The notes: generated by a model from the letters alone, not told the origin. DNA of 64,000 bases from Phyto melanocephala (GCA_941918925.1 OW799234.1:93785978-93849977), one strand, 5' to 3'. Positions 43,739 through 56,256 are shown, counted from the stretch's first letter. Translations and numbers: made by a program.

Positions 43739-44770
43739 AGTGTGTTAAAGTAGCTGTGTCAATAAAGTTTCTACTAATAAATACAACTTAAATATTTCAA
43801 TATAGCCCTTTATTTTCCCAAAAACTTTGTCAATAGAGAAATTACATGAATTTAAGGTAAGCCGTTGTATGGGAGGTAGGCGTTAAAGTGGCCGTGTCAC
43901 CTAAACTTTTTGGCACAACAATAACATTGATTAGAAGGATATACACAGCAAATTTGATCATCATACCTCTAATTCTGGCGGTTTTATGAGCTTTTAAATT
44001 TCATTAACGGTAGATTACGTGAAAAGTGGGCGTTATAGTAGGCGTGTCAAAGTTGTTTTGGCGAATGAGTACAACTTAGGTGTTTCAATATAGCCCTTTA
44101 TTAATCCAAAATCATTATTAATAGAGAAATTAGAGGAATTTTGAGTAAAACGTTATATGGGAGGTGGGCGTAAAAGTGGGCGTGGCAACTCAATTTTCTA
44201 GCACAGTAATGACATTGCCTAGGGGGATATACGCAGCAAATTTTATCATAATACCTCTTATTTTGGTGGTTTTATGAGCTTTTAAATTTCATTAACGGTA
44301 TATAACGTGAAAAGTGGGCGTTATAGTAGGCGTGTCAAAGCTATTTTTGCGAATGAGTACAACTTAGGTGTTTCAATATAGTCCTTTATTATTCCAAAAT
44401 CTTTATTAATAGAGGAATTATATGAATTTTAAGTAAAACGTTATATGGGAGGTGGGCGTAAAAGTGGGCGTGGCGCCCTAATTTTCCGGCGCAGTAATGA
44501 CATTGCCTAAAAGGATATACGTAGCGAATTTGATCATCATACCTCTAATTTTGGCGGTTTTATGAGCTTTTAAATTTCATTAACGGTATATAACGTGAAA
44601 AGTAGGCGTTATAGTGGGCGCGTCAAAGTTGTATTTTCGAATGAGTACAACTGAGATGTTTCAATATAGCCCTTTATTATTCCAAAATCTACATAAATTG
44701 AGAAATTATATGAATTTTGGGTAAAACGTTATATGGGAGGTGGGCGTAAAAGTGGGCGTGGCACATTGAT
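43739..44770 (+). repeat. 288-bp tandem units, copy 3
   Basis: Unit starts at 43739, 44025, 44313 and 44601 give spacings of 286, 288 and 288. Confidence 0.88.
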
Positions 44771-45396
44771 TTTCCGTTACAAAAAAGCGTCTCACCAATA
44801 AGCAAAGTGTGCAAAATTTCAGAGTCGTACATCCAATTTTGTTGCTTTTATGACGTTTTTGTTTTTAAATATACCGAAAAATACACTGTGCGGTATAAAT
44901 TTTCGTACATTTTGATCGATAACTCCTCTCCTAATGCATAGATTTAGACAATTTTCGGGAAAAAATAGTGCTTTTACTCAGGAAATATATATTCGAAGTT
45001 TCATGAGTCTACGTTAATGCGTTTGGACACAATTCCATTTTATTCGATGTTTGAAGGACACGGTTTTTTCGACCTACTCTTGCTTTTCGAGCTATAACTC
45101 TCTTCCTAATATTCCGATTTAGCCCATTTTCAATACCAAACAAACCTTGTCTATAAGAAAGATTCTGGCAAAATTTGAGCCCCCTAGCTTTTTCGGTGCG
45201 ACCTCTATCGTGCTTTCAACAGACGGACAGACGGACAGACGGACAGACGGACGGACATAGCTAGATCGTCATAAAATCAAACCCTGATTCAGAATATATA
45301 TACTTTATGGGGTCTAAAATGGATATTTCGATGTGTTACAAACGGAATGACAAAATGAATATACCCCCACCATTTTTTTGGTGGCGGGTATAAAAA

Positions 45397-46067
45397 ATAT
45401 TAAGTAATTTTTAATAAATTTTGGGATTAAAAAAAATCAACTTTTTCATAAACTCTAATTTCCAGAATAATTTGTTTAACATTATAATTAATTTATTTAT
45501 TTATTTTAAAATATTTGCTAAACTCTATTAAAATCTTTTGCTCAAGAGAAAAAATTGAAAATTATCGCATCTATTTAAATACACATTATTTGAGTTCTAC
45601 ATAAAACAAATTTTTTAGATAAATAGTTGTTTTAAATAAAAGTGAAAATAAAATAACTCAAAAACACAATGACAAAATAACGATCATAATTTTTTTTCGT
45701 ATTATTTAATTATCTTAAAATTTTGACCTCTAAAAGGTCTTCAAAAATACTGAGAGTGAAAAAAAATATGTGACAACGATACTCTCATTAATCCTGTTAG
45801 ATTTCCAGTCAGTATTTTTTTTTTTTCGTAAGTTACTCATTTATCTTGCTTTTGGTTTTAAGATAAAGTTGTTTGTTTTAATAACACGTATCCTATACAC
45901 ATATTAGCAGAAGGATTACCAAATCCCTACAATGCTATATAAAAAATTCAATTCTATAATTGTATTTTCTATGCTCACTTCTGTACAAGAATATTAAACC
46001 AGACATAAGTAAATTTAGAGTAAACAATCAGTTTTACTTTTATAAATTCAATAATGTTTTATTTATT
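45397..46067. other. AT-rich spacer
   Basis: No gene or repeat was recognised. Confidence 0.4.
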
Positions 46068-46452
46068 GGGCCAATTCAAAGTAGACTCTCATATTGTACT
46101 ATGTCATATAATTCATATTAATATGACTAGTGACTTTGAACACCTTTTGTTAACAAATTATGTATTTAATACAAGAAAGAAGACAAAGAGATGACGCTGT
46201 TAAAAATTGTATGTATACTGGAAAGAAGAAAATAGAAAATATTCTCTCTGAGAGGTGAGAAGCGAAGAAATTCTCTCTGTGAGACAGTATGGTTAAAAGT
46301 ATAACATAAACAATTTCTTATACATAGGAAACAAATGTGTAAAGTCTTATTATTTTCTTTGTATGGAAATTCCTAACAAAAATTTTATGTATGCATAAAA
46401 TAATATGACATAACACAAATATGACTGATATGCAACCACTTTGAATTGGCCC
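46068..46452. mobile_element. MITE, 385 bp, GGGCCAATTCAAAGT ends
   Basis: The left end GGGCCAATTCAAAGT and the right end ACTTTGAATTGGCCC are perfectly inverted, with weaker similarity further in (TATGTCATAT on both arms). ATT directly flanks each side and may be a 3-bp duplication. No coding frame. The superfamily is not assigned. Confidence 0.65.
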
Positions 46453-49277
46453 ATTGTGTTTAATTTTTTATTATTCAAATAACATCTTCTCGCATCACTC
46501 ACACGCATATATACACTATAATTCTAAATGCACACATATGTATTCAAGCCAGCAGCTAAAGTCAACAGGGCTTTTTATTTTAGGCCTTTCGGATTTTCAA
46601 CTTATTTTAAATTTGTTATCTTATTCTACACTACCTGCTATTAAAAGCCATTTAGAACGCCACTAAACTCCCTTCAAATAATCCGATAGACATTGTAAAC
46701 CGTCTTCTTAAAGACTAATTAAGATGTATAATTTGTGTTCATTTTTTGTAATTTGTATATTTTTAGCATCAAGGAAAAAATATTGAAAACTTTACTATAA
46801 CAAAATGAAATTAAAAACAATAAAAGAGCAAAATTTAAAAATAAAGGAGAATTCATTTAGTTGTACATCAAGCTTCTGAAGAGCTTCAACCCAAAACAGT
46901 TGAATACTATGAACAATATGTCATGTTTAATAATATTAAAAAAATAAAAAATGTCTTAATATTTAAAAATCAGAAAGTTTTAAACAAATCCTCTCTTAAG
47001 GAGTTTCAAGAGGCCTACATAAAAAAAATTAAAGTTCACACCACGCGTTCTCGCATTAGCGCAGTCTGCGCATTTTATACCTCATACGTCTTCTGTATTT
47101 CAAGTTATATGCCACGAGTTTTGCATCGACCACCAGAATGCAAATGTTGTTCATGAACATTTTTTTTTTAAATAAATTTTGACAATAATTTGAAACTTAA
47201 ATACGAAAGCTGTTCTATGTATTTTAAACTTTTTCTATAAGAATATAAACAAATAAATATGCAATACAAGCATTATTATCGAAAGCGTTAAAACTAAAAT
47301 ATAATCTGTCATCTCTGGTATTCAAAAAAAGTTATTACTACCTACCATTGTTACTTAAGATGTGCATGAACAACGACTATGATTCATTTTTTGTGAGAGG
47401 TCCGTTATATGTGAAAAAGCAAAGAATGCGTAGTGTAGATTTTCAGCTGAAGGTCTTCAAAATCCCGTTTTTAAAAGCGAGTGTGCCTCAACACGAGTAA
47501 AAAATTATTTAGTATATATGTAATGGGTTTGTTGTCCTTGTGTCCGCTAAAAAAATTTCTAAATAGGGCCTTATATAAGGCCTTCTATAAGGCATTTTTG
47601 TTGTACTCCAATATGTATTTATAGATTTTTATAAAAAAAAAAAAACAAAACCACTCGCAGCCACTTGCTCTCTAATGCACTGTTCTTTTTGTTTTTGTTG
47701 CTAATGATGTTGTGCTTTTTTCAATTTGTTTTTGTCGTTGTTGTTTAAGTAGAGCGATTTAGATGTGGTTTTTTTCTAAACAGATTTTATTATGCGGATT
47801 GTGTGTGTATTTTTTATTACCTATTGACGTTCGATTTTCGATGTTCTTTCCTTTAACAAAATTAGTTCGTTTTGGTCTTTAAAAATCGTCACAGCGTTTA
47901 TTCCTGATATTTGTTGTTCGGCGGTTGAACAAAAAGAAATGTTTGTGTTTTTTTGTATAATGTTCGCGTTAAAGTAAAAACAAGTGTTTAGATCCAAATT
48001 TTAAAAAACTTTTTATAACAAATTAATTTAAAGAAAATTCGACAATGTTCTTCTATACATTGAATTTTTTAAAAAAATTTCATATTTGTTTTAGTTGAAT
48101 AAAAAATAGTGAGAATATAAATATCAAAATAAAAATTGTTTTGCTTTTAAATATTTTCACACGTGTCTCATTAAATAAGAATTACTGTCGATTAAGTTTG
48201 CTTTCCCACCTTAATCAGAGCATATCCATTGCTTTATCAATACAGGTACAATTTAAATTTGACGAAATATTATATTTATACAACAATCTGTTTTAAATTC
48301 TTCATTTAAAATGTTTAACATGTTTATGAAAATATGATTGGCATTTATTTCTCATTTTATTGCAAAGTTTTTTAAATTTCAGTTATAGTGTTGAATTTTA
48401 AAACGTAAATACACATACACATATTTTATATTATTTTGTATGGATACACATATATTTGAAAATTAAAATTTCGTCCTAGGCGTGTAAGAAAAGAAGAAAA
48501 ACAAACAAGAGCTTGTATAAATTTGTGGCCGTAAATTTTTTAAGGAAAGTGTTTTACGAAAATTATCATTATTTAAAAGCCAAAGTTGATATAAGATTTT
48601 ATGGATTGATTTTTATTTAATTTACAATTTTAATTCGTTCAGTTAAGAATTTTATTTAATATTAAACGGTAGGTTTCGGAAAAATAAAAATATTGTCTTT
48701 CGTTCATGAAACGCATTTATACGTTGAATTTGTTTTTGAAGTTTAATTTAGTTTATTACTCCTTTAGTGATTAAGTTTTGTAATTATTTAATTTACAATG
48801 TACTACAAAAGCCGTTCCTCATCGAAATATCTGGTATGAAAAAATATCAATGTTTTGTAATGAACAATTTCGTAAAAGATCTCATTAGAAAATACTAAGT
48901 TGAGGTGGACTTTCGAGAAAATATTTTTCATTTTTATTGCAAAAAAACACACACACAAACTAAAAAATAAAAAAATTGTTAAGTTCCACGTCGATTGGTA
49001 TAAACAAAGCAATCTAACATTTTAAGTTTTGTTATTAAAACTAAATATTTCTTATTTCGAAATAAGAAAAGAACTCTTTTTGCATTTTGTAGTTGGTAGT
49101 GAAATGCGTGCAGCGGGTGGATATGAAGTCTTCTGCAAATGAGTTGACGCGATGGGGGTTAAGGGACACATGGAAATAGCTGGGAATTAGGCAATCGACG
49201 AACTTGTGAAGATAAAATCGGCGGTAAAACTTGTAAGCAGAAACGTATAATTCTCCAACACTCTTGGGGCAGAGGTG
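46453..49277. other. AT-rich DNA without a supported gene
   Basis: Open frames near 46454, 46923, 48803 and 49041 show no recognisable domain. The stretch at about 47640-47960 has a mixed composition unlike its neighbours and could hold a regulatory region or untranslated exon, but nothing in it decides this. Confidence 0.4.
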
Positions 49278-49562
49278 CAGTAGGTAGGTAGGTAGGTACG
49301 GCTGGTGCAAAGTTACCTTCACACCTTCACTCGGAGACCATTACGGTCCATTGTGACGCCTTAATAGAGAGAAGAATAGAAATATTAAGAATAGAAGAGA
49401 AAGAGAAGCAGACAATTCCAGAGTCTCCGGCGGAAATCGAACCCGCAACCCCCAAACAACTGACTTGTCCTTTACCGACTAGTCCACAGGAGCAGTATCG
49501 AATAGAACCCGCAACCCACAAACAACTGACTTGTCCTTTACCGACTAGTCCACAGGTGCAGT
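49278..49562 (-). mobile_element. tRNA-derived SINE with a duplicated head
   Basis: Read on the minus strand, the head has a TGGACTAGTCGGT block (A-box-like) and GGGTTCGATTTC (B-box-like) about 40 bases later, matching an RNA polymerase III promoter. The head occurs twice in tandem: the first has its B-box altered (GGGTTCTATTC), the second is intact. The body continues CGCCGGAGACTCTGG, a pyrimidine-rich TTCTCTTCTATTCT stretch, then AAGGCGTCACAATGGACCG, and the 3' end is (CTAC)n (GTAGGTAGGT on the plus strand). AGGTGCAG occurs at both borders and may be a target duplication. Confidence 0.72.
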
Positions 49563-49590
49563 AATGGTAAACAGATTTACCTAGCACACG

Positions 49591-49917
49591 ATGATCTGGA
49601 TAACTGCATTGTTTATGAGAGACAGAAACTTCAAATATTATCTAAAAAATTTGCAGATTGAGAATGATAATATTTGTATTGTATACCTAAAGAATGTTGA
49701 TGCAGCATATATTCGTCAAAGTTTGAGTATAATAGTCGTGCACACGTTAAGTGTGGTTGGTATGGGGGACCCTAGTTTGAAAAACATGCTAGGGACTGAA
49801 AAATACTGTGCGATGAAAATTGCCGGCAGTCATTCATTCGGCAGTATAAAATCATTTTTTTTGTATAGATTAAACAAAGGTGGTGTTATGGGATTAAGAA
49901 GAGATGCCGATTGGTAG
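49591..49917 (+). pseudogene. Retroelement ORF remnant, unidentified
   Basis: This 108-residue frame begins beside the SINE head. Its last part reads MGDPSLKNMLG, FGSIKSFF and LNKGGVMGLRRDADW. It is followed by CTTGCAATCACTGGGAACAA, which resembles the sequence after the ORF1-like remnant at 30130-30498. I take it as another degraded piece of a retroelement ORF but cannot name the family. Confidence 0.3.
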
Positions 49918-50906
49918 CCTTGCAATCACTGGGAACAAGGGCGGTTAAAAAGGCACGCGAAATTGTAGTTGTCTTCTAAAACAAAAAATACCTCTCACGT
50001 ATATAAGTATCCTAAAATATGTCACATTATTTTATCTATTTGGTCGATGAAATTGGGGTTACATCAAACTGCAAACCGAAGAACATTGGTTATCATTACG
50101 GTACAAACAACAAATTTCATTACAAATCAATACAAATCCACACAAAGAAAAAATAGGGGCCATCCGATGGTACAGCTTATTCTATTTATGGCAGAATGTC
50201 AGCTTCTTATTGACTAATACGAATAGATGCTTTGTGGTAGCTCTAGGATCTAAAGATTAGGAAAGAAAAAAACTTATTAAATTAATAGCAGTTTTAAGGT
50301 GACATAGCTCTTCGTACATATATGAATTCCAACTATGTTTTTAGCCGGTAAAGTGATTTTCTTATTTCTGATACTTTTGTGTATCATATGATACATTTAA
50401 TTGATGGTTTTAAGGGAAACCTTTTATGAAATAGGAGAATGGAGATCCCGTAGACACCCACTTTCATTTATATTCTCTTTGCGCAAGTCTCAAGTAAACT
50501 ACAAAGAAAGTATGGTCTGTGTCAGTTGTAACACACACGTGGCAAATTGTTGTGCAATGAAATCTTAGTTCATGCGCAGGTATTATTGGCAGACTGTTAT
50601 CTGACACGTTTATGTGTGATTAATCTTAATTCATTTCATGAAATGCCGAGTGTCTTCATTCTTTATTCGATTGAGCATCGCTAAATTGTGCAAGGTCTTC
50701 TAACCAAATGAAAATTATTAAATGCAAATATCTGTTTAACTTCTTTGTGCAGTGAACTTCATTAAAATTTTAAGAAATATACACAGAAACATTCAATGTA
50801 TCCGGCACTTTGAAATTCTCTTATGACCGAATGAGTTTAATATTATAATACTATAAAGGCAAACTGATTAGCTATAAGGTTTATAAGAAACCAATACGTT
50901 ATCGAG
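49918..50906. other. Spacer without a recognisable gene
   Basis: No motif was recognised. The base composition is slightly less AT-rich than elsewhere. Confidence 0.4.
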
Positions 50907-51081
50907 TGGAATCCTCAAGGCAGCCGTTTCAGAGGTCGGCCAGCTCATACATGGTGAAGGCAAATTTAAACGTTAAATATGCAAACTAGCTGGAATAAAA
51001 TAGAAAATATCGCTATAAACAGATCCAGGCGAAAAGATTTTGTTAAGGCCGTATGCTGCTTATGGAAGCGATGTTATTTAT
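50907..51081 (+). pseudogene. LINE C-terminal fragment
   Basis: The reading is WNPQGSRFRGRPAHTW, two stops nearby, then TSWNKIENIAINRSRRKDFV and KAVC. This is the conserved C-terminus of RTE- and related LINE polyproteins (W.P.G.R.RGRP..TW....W...E.IA.NR..W..FV..LC). Two in-frame stops show decay. It is the same protein region as the end of the fragment at 19005-19425, but from a different copy or family. Confidence 0.7.
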
Positions 51082-52024
51082 TACCATTATAAAGATGCCT
51101 ATAGGGTATTGTACGAATTTATCTGGGCTAAATCAGTTTAAATTATGAGTTTAGACATACCAAGCTGTGTGCTTAATGCTCACATCAAAAAGTCAAGCAG
51201 TATACTTTGCAGATATAATCAAGTTCTTGTCAGTGACCTTTAAGAAGATGTGCTAAAATGGAACACGAAAAAAAGCATTGAACTTGATTATCATTGAACT
51301 AGTGGTTTATGGTCAGAAATAAAACCAAAAATATCTATTAGCCTTAAGACATAGTCTTCATACCCCTGCATGCCGACTATCGCGAAACAAAGAGTTGTCG
51401 TCATTTGCTATTCTATGTACAAATGTATATGAAATTTAAATCAAAATGTTTATTGTAGCTAATCTAAATTATTTCTATTCATTTAAAATTCACATAAAAA
51501 ATTAAATAAAAATACTTAATATACAGGGTGTAGCATTTTGGCAATTTGCCAACAAGCAACAGAAAAAATCGTTAATGTAACAGTTTTTTTTGTGAAAAAC
51601 GAAAAACATAAACAAAAAAAAAATATCAGAGAAATGAATTTTTGCTAAAATCTTTAACACTAAACAATAGCAAATGTCATAACAATACGCTGAATTTTCA
51701 AATAAACTGTCAAACTTTTTAAAATGTAAGAAACAGATTTTAGCAAAAATTATAACATTTAACAAAAAATTTAAGTTTTTTCCCAATTTTAAAATAAATA
51801 TAAAATATAAAAAATTCCATATAAGAAACTTGCAAATAATTTTATACAAATTTAAAATTTTTTATTCATTTTACGTTAAGGAAAGATTTTTTATAAATTT
51901 AATATTACAAGAAATTATTTAAAAAAATTATTTGTATTTATATTTTAGTAAATATTGCAGATATTTAAAAATTATTAAATATATTTTTATTATATGAAAA
52001 ATCTATAATAAATCCAACTTATAA
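51082..52024. other. AT-rich spacer with one possible transposon end
   Basis: TACAGGGTGTAGCATTTTGG at 51523 looks like a Tc1/mariner-type terminus, but no partner was found. The remainder is AT-rich. Confidence 0.35.
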
Positions 52025-52114
52025 CAGGTGGGCCAAAAGAATACACCATATTGGAAGATGCTTTTATAAGCTATAGAGCGCTACTCTCGCCAAGAACGCG
52101 GAATAATCGCCTCG

Positions 52115-52800
52115 AGGTCGCGGTGAACGATTTTTCTACCAAAATCATATTGAGCTATGAGGCTCATTTCCACCTCAGCGGGTATGTGAACAAGCAAAAC
52201 TATCGCTTCTCGGGCACCGAAAATCCATGAGTAATGCACGATGAGCCATTACACTAGCTCAAAATGACTGCAAGGTGCGATGTTCATGCTGAAGGAGTCA
52301 TCGGCCCATTTTCTTCGAGGACGCCGCTGGTTAAACGACAAAAGTGGACGGTGCGCGCTATAGGGCCATGTTAGCCAAGTTTTTTCTGCCGCAATTAATC
52401 GAATTAAGACTATAGGATATGTTGTTTCAGTAGAACGGAGCAATGGCACACACTGCGCAGGCCACAACCGATATTCTGAAGTCGCCGTTCCCGGGTCGCC
52501 TCTTTCCTAGTATTGGCGATTTACATTGACCCGCAAGATCGCCCGATTTCAGTAGAACGGAGCAATGGCACACACTGCGCAAGCCACAACCGATATTCTG
52601 AAGGCGCCGTTCCCGGGTCGCCTCTTTCCTAGTATTGGCGATTTACATTGACCCGCAAGATCGCCCGATTTAACCTTTCCAGACATTTTCGTGGGTTTTT
52701 TGAAGGCCCGTAATTACGTGAACAAGCCCAAGACTCTGGAAGTTCTTAAGGACAACACCTTTGCGAGAATCTGTCATACGAAGTTCTCGCTGAAGTAAAT
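52115..52800 (+). pseudogene. Mariner-type transposase, catalytic part, broken
   Basis: In order the plus strand encodes NDFSTKIILSYEAHFHLSGYVNKQN, read here as DFSTKIILSYEAHF and then LSGYVNKQN. Tyr replaces the first catalytic Asp of the SDEAHF motif. Next come GVIGPF, then GAMAHTAQATTDILKAPFPG (the family has QDGA.AHTA), a stop in the GDLH-stop-PARSPDL block, and FVGFLKARNYVNKPKTLEVL near the C-terminus. Stops, frame changes and a 121-bp duplication (52426-52667) disable it. The minus-strand open frame at 52249-52467 is a shadow. Confidence 0.75.
52426..52667 (+). repeat. 121-bp tandem duplication inside the transposase
   Basis: The segment beginning TTTCAGTAGAACGGAGCAAT near 52426 is repeated from about 52547, through CCCGCAAGATCGCCCGATTT, with only a few differences. 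121 is not a multiple of 3, so it shifts the frame. Confidence 0.88.
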
Positions 52801-52974
52801 AAAAATGCCATAAAACCAGCCCGTATAGCAATCATTTGTGACGGCGCCTATTTAGCCGATATCATCTTCTCGACTTGACAAATGAAATTCTAATCAAAAA
52901 ACAGAATCGAAGTTTTTCATTTCAGAAAAAAATGAGAGCCAAACAACGTGGGATGACTTCTTTTGGCCCACCTG

Positions 52975-53574
52975 TATATTAAATGTGAATGCTAGAATGT
53001 TTAGATTGTAACTCAATCACACATAAACGGATGAACTGAACTAAATGAAATTGGGCACACAGAAATACAACAATTTAGATTAATACATAGGCTAACCCCT
53101 AGAACAATATTCTAGCGAATGCGCAGAAATATGCGATTTGTTTTTCGTATTTAGTTAGTCGGTTGTTCATAGGTTTCGAGTGTCCAAAATGTTTACGTCC
53201 TGGCGAAACAAAGTTGGTCTTCGCCTATAGAAGTATTTTGTCTTTATTATTAATATAATCAATAATTCATTTTCAATTTAAGAACTTCCAATTGTTGTTT
53301 TTTTTAAATTTCTAATAATTTGATGCTTATTAATAAAAAAAAAAGAAAATGTATTTGATAGCCATTTTAAGAAAATTTTGTATGAAAAATTTTAAATAAT
53401 TTATATATCACACCCTTTTTGTAAAGTGTGTCTTTTTAAGCGTAGTTTTTTTTGAAATCTAATAAAACACTCAAATTTGCATCATATATTCTAAATTTTT
53501 ATTGAAATCGATATATTGGTCTTTGTCATTTACTTTTTAAAAATAACTTCATGTAAATATTTCCCGCGGCTCCG
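52975..53574. other. AT-rich spacer, possibly including the 3' flank of the next mariner
   Basis: No gene was recognised. The end of the mariner copy that starts at 53575 may lie within, but I could not find its inverted repeat. Confidence 0.35.
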
Positions 53575-54115
53575 GTTCAAATTGTCCATTCGTAAGGTAA
53601 AATTCTGAACCACTTTTTCGAGCATTTCGGCCTGTATTCTAAGTATGAATAAGACGTGTTATGTTATAGTCTAAGGATTCAATCATGTTTGGCTTGTCAG
53701 CATAGACCAACGACTTCACATAACCCCACAAGAAACAGTCAAGTTGCGTCAAATCACATGATCTTAGCGGCCAACTCACAGGGCCATTTCGAAAGATAAA
53801 CTGCTCACCAAATGCATCCTTCAATATGTTCATTGTTTCACGAGCTATGTGGCACCGTTTTGTTGAAACCATATATCAACCAAGCCCAAATCAGCCACTT
53901 GGGGGAAAAAGGTGCGTATCATCGCTCATCGTTCGCCGTTGACGGTAACGTTTCTTCCACGGTTGTCTTTAAAGAAAAATGAACCGATGCATCGGTAACT
54001 CTTATATGACATGTGGCTGTTCTATACCCCAGATGCGACAGTTTTGCTTGTTTACGTTTCTATTTAGCCAGAAATGAGCCTCATCGCTGAACACAAATTT
54101 TTGATAAAACAGTAG
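53575..54115 (-). pseudogene. Mariner-type transposase, catalytic and C-terminal part, broken
   Basis: On the minus strand: FVFSDEAHFWLNRNVNKQNC with the first catalytic Asp kept, then IWG, a stop, and degraded sequence. An open stretch at 53639-53872 follows, with HIARETMNILKDAFGEQFI, RNGPVSWPLRSCDLTQLDCF and LWGYVKSLVYADKP. The Asp of the QDGA box has been replaced by a frame change. CDLTQLDCFLWGY contains the third catalytic Asp position (D of LDCF). Same transposase group as the copies at 6130 and 52115. No ends were identified. Confidence 0.75.
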
Positions 54116-56256
54116 ATTTCACAGAGCACGAATTTTTATTTTTGTTGAATTGGCAGAGTATACTGAACATTTTTCACTTTCACAGATGTGGTTTGGACAC
54201 AATTACCAATCAGTGCTGCCAGCACGAAAAACTTAATTCGTTAAAAATCACCTTTTATTTTATTTTATATAAGGTAAATCTAGAATTGAAGATATGACAA
54301 ACCTTAAATTGTAATAACATTGTACATTGTATTAATTTTCATTTATGAATTTTTTAAATTTATAACCTTTTAAATTTTTCTTTCTTAATTTAATAAACAA
54401 ATAATGAAAATACACGAAATAAGCAGTTAATTTTTAGCGCTTATAATATGCTTAAGAATCTAAAAATAAACACGTAATTTACAAAAAGTAGTCAGTTAAA
54501 AAAACTTTAAATAAAAACAAAAAACATAACGGAAAAAATTCAATTCCGCCCCTCTGTTTTTCTAAATCTTATGTCAAAGTGAAAAGTCAATATTTATAAT
54601 AAAACCGCAAAAAACCTGTGTTTGGTTATGGAATATTTTTCTAAAGGTTTGTTGGCAGCGCATGTAGTCAAGAAGCTGGAATAAAAAACAGCAAGTTTAA
54701 GAATTTTTACATATGTGTCTGTATCTCTTTCTGTCCGATTTGCTAATTTAACTCTAAGCGAAAATTATTTTATTTGACAAGCAGGCTTATATAAGAGAAA
54801 CGTCTTACGGATTTCAATATTTGGTCTGCTAAACTTTATTCAAATACTCACCCTTTTAATAAAATACTTTAAAATGAACTATAATGATTATATTCTCCTT
54901 TAATTTTGTATAAATCTCATTGTATATGTATTGCTTTTGTTAAGTGGAAGGCAGATGTGACGTACATGCGCAGAATGAATAATTTTGTTTTTACCGTCTG
55001 AATGCGTAATCTTTGGTTTATCATTCTTGCTTCAGAAATATAATAATAAATACAAAAATTATCTCCAAACTGCAACTATCTGATAAATAACTATGCTGTT
55101 GTGTAAAATAATTAATGCTTTGTCTGAGTTTGTCAGGCTATACTATGAAATTAAAAAGAAAAAAAAAAATGCGGTACAGAAAATTACAGCAAAAATAAAA
55201 TGTGTTTGATTTGTTCTTTAAAAGATTTGATGTGTAATGATTTTCTGAGCTTGTGCGCTATAACTTAAGGTAAATATTCTTCACTTTTTTTATGGTTTTT
55301 AAATAAAAAAATTTTTTTAAATAATTTTTTAAAGAAAAACTAAACTTTTAAAATAGAAATAAAAATCTATAACAAAAAGAGAAAAGACAAGTAACAAAAG
55401 TCGAACTTACTGAAAAAATATGTAGCAATAAATCGATTCCAATTTAAAGCAAATTCTCAAACTGGAAATAAACATACAATTGCATGAACTATTTCCTGGT
55501 TTTAACAATAAATTTTTTCTAATATATATGTACATCTGTACATTTAAAAGGTCAATAACCCTAAATATTTTTAACAAATGTATTTCTCCTTCTCTTTTAT
55601 TGCAATCGAAATAGTTGTGCTTTTACTTTATAATCTGCTCTTATAATATCATTAAAATGTTTTTAAATATATTAAGTTGTTTTTTTTTGCCTTTTGCCTA
55701 TACTTAAAAATAAACATTTTATAATTGGGAAAATATCTGCTGTATTTTCGGCTATTACTTTTACAGAAAATGAAGCATCCATAGAAGCAAACTTAATGCA
55801 ACAAATCGTGTTTCTACAAAAAGTTTATTTGTACAAACTGTTTGTTTATTGAATGAATGGAATGCATACTTCCTTGTCTGGCGGTAACTTGTCTGCTGCG
55901 CTATTCTATTTTTTAGTTAGATTTATTGTTTTTTTTTTCGTCTAATTTGTTAAACCAACTAAATTTAAAAAATTTAAAATATTTACAATGCTGCGATGAA
56001 AGAAGAGAAAAGTAAACGCAAGAAAATTTTTGGAATACAAATTTGTATATAACAGTGTTGCGCCTTAAATATTTTTGTCCGAAGTATAGCCTTTTTTTAT
56101 TTAGTGATGAATTTAAGGCGCTAAGAGAAACAAATTTATACATATTAGCTTTGATAGTCTGGTAAAACATCTATATATGCAATATTTGACAAAGTTGTGG
56201 AAACCATTTTATTCGAATTGAACTAAGAAAGTGTATGAGTGACATTCTAAAGTACA
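54116..56256. other. AT-rich DNA without a recognisable gene
   Basis: No gene or repeat was recognised. Confidence 0.45.

Larger units (their letters stand above)
42975..45396 (+). mobile_element. DINE-1/mini-me-like composite repeat, copy 3
   Basis: It has the same ends and order as copies 1 and 2. It holds a nested mariner (43123-43719), tandem units starting at 43739, 44025, 44313 and 44601 (one unit more than the others), the conserved tail, and the longest (GTCY)n tract (near 45220). Confidence 0.78.
52025..52974 (+). mobile_element. Mariner-type element, degenerate, with 121-bp internal duplication
   Basis: The left end CAGGTGGGCCAAAAGAA and the right end TTCTTTTGGCCCACCTG are perfectly inverted over 17 bases. 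TA follows the right end (AA precedes the left). The 950-bp body carries a recognisable but dead transposase on the plus strand. Confidence 0.75.

Noticed and set aside
49269..49300. GTAGGTAGGTAGGTAGG as an independent microsatellite or telomere-like repeat
   Set aside because: It is the 3' tail of the minus-strand SINE, with a related tail on the second SINE copy.
51523..51560. TACAGGGTGTAGCATTTTGG as a Tc1/mariner end
   Set aside because: No inverted partner was found nearby, so a full element cannot be supported.
52249..52467. 72-residue minus-strand open frame resembling a Tc1 protein
   Set aside because: The plus strand gives a much better match to mariner transposase across the whole element.
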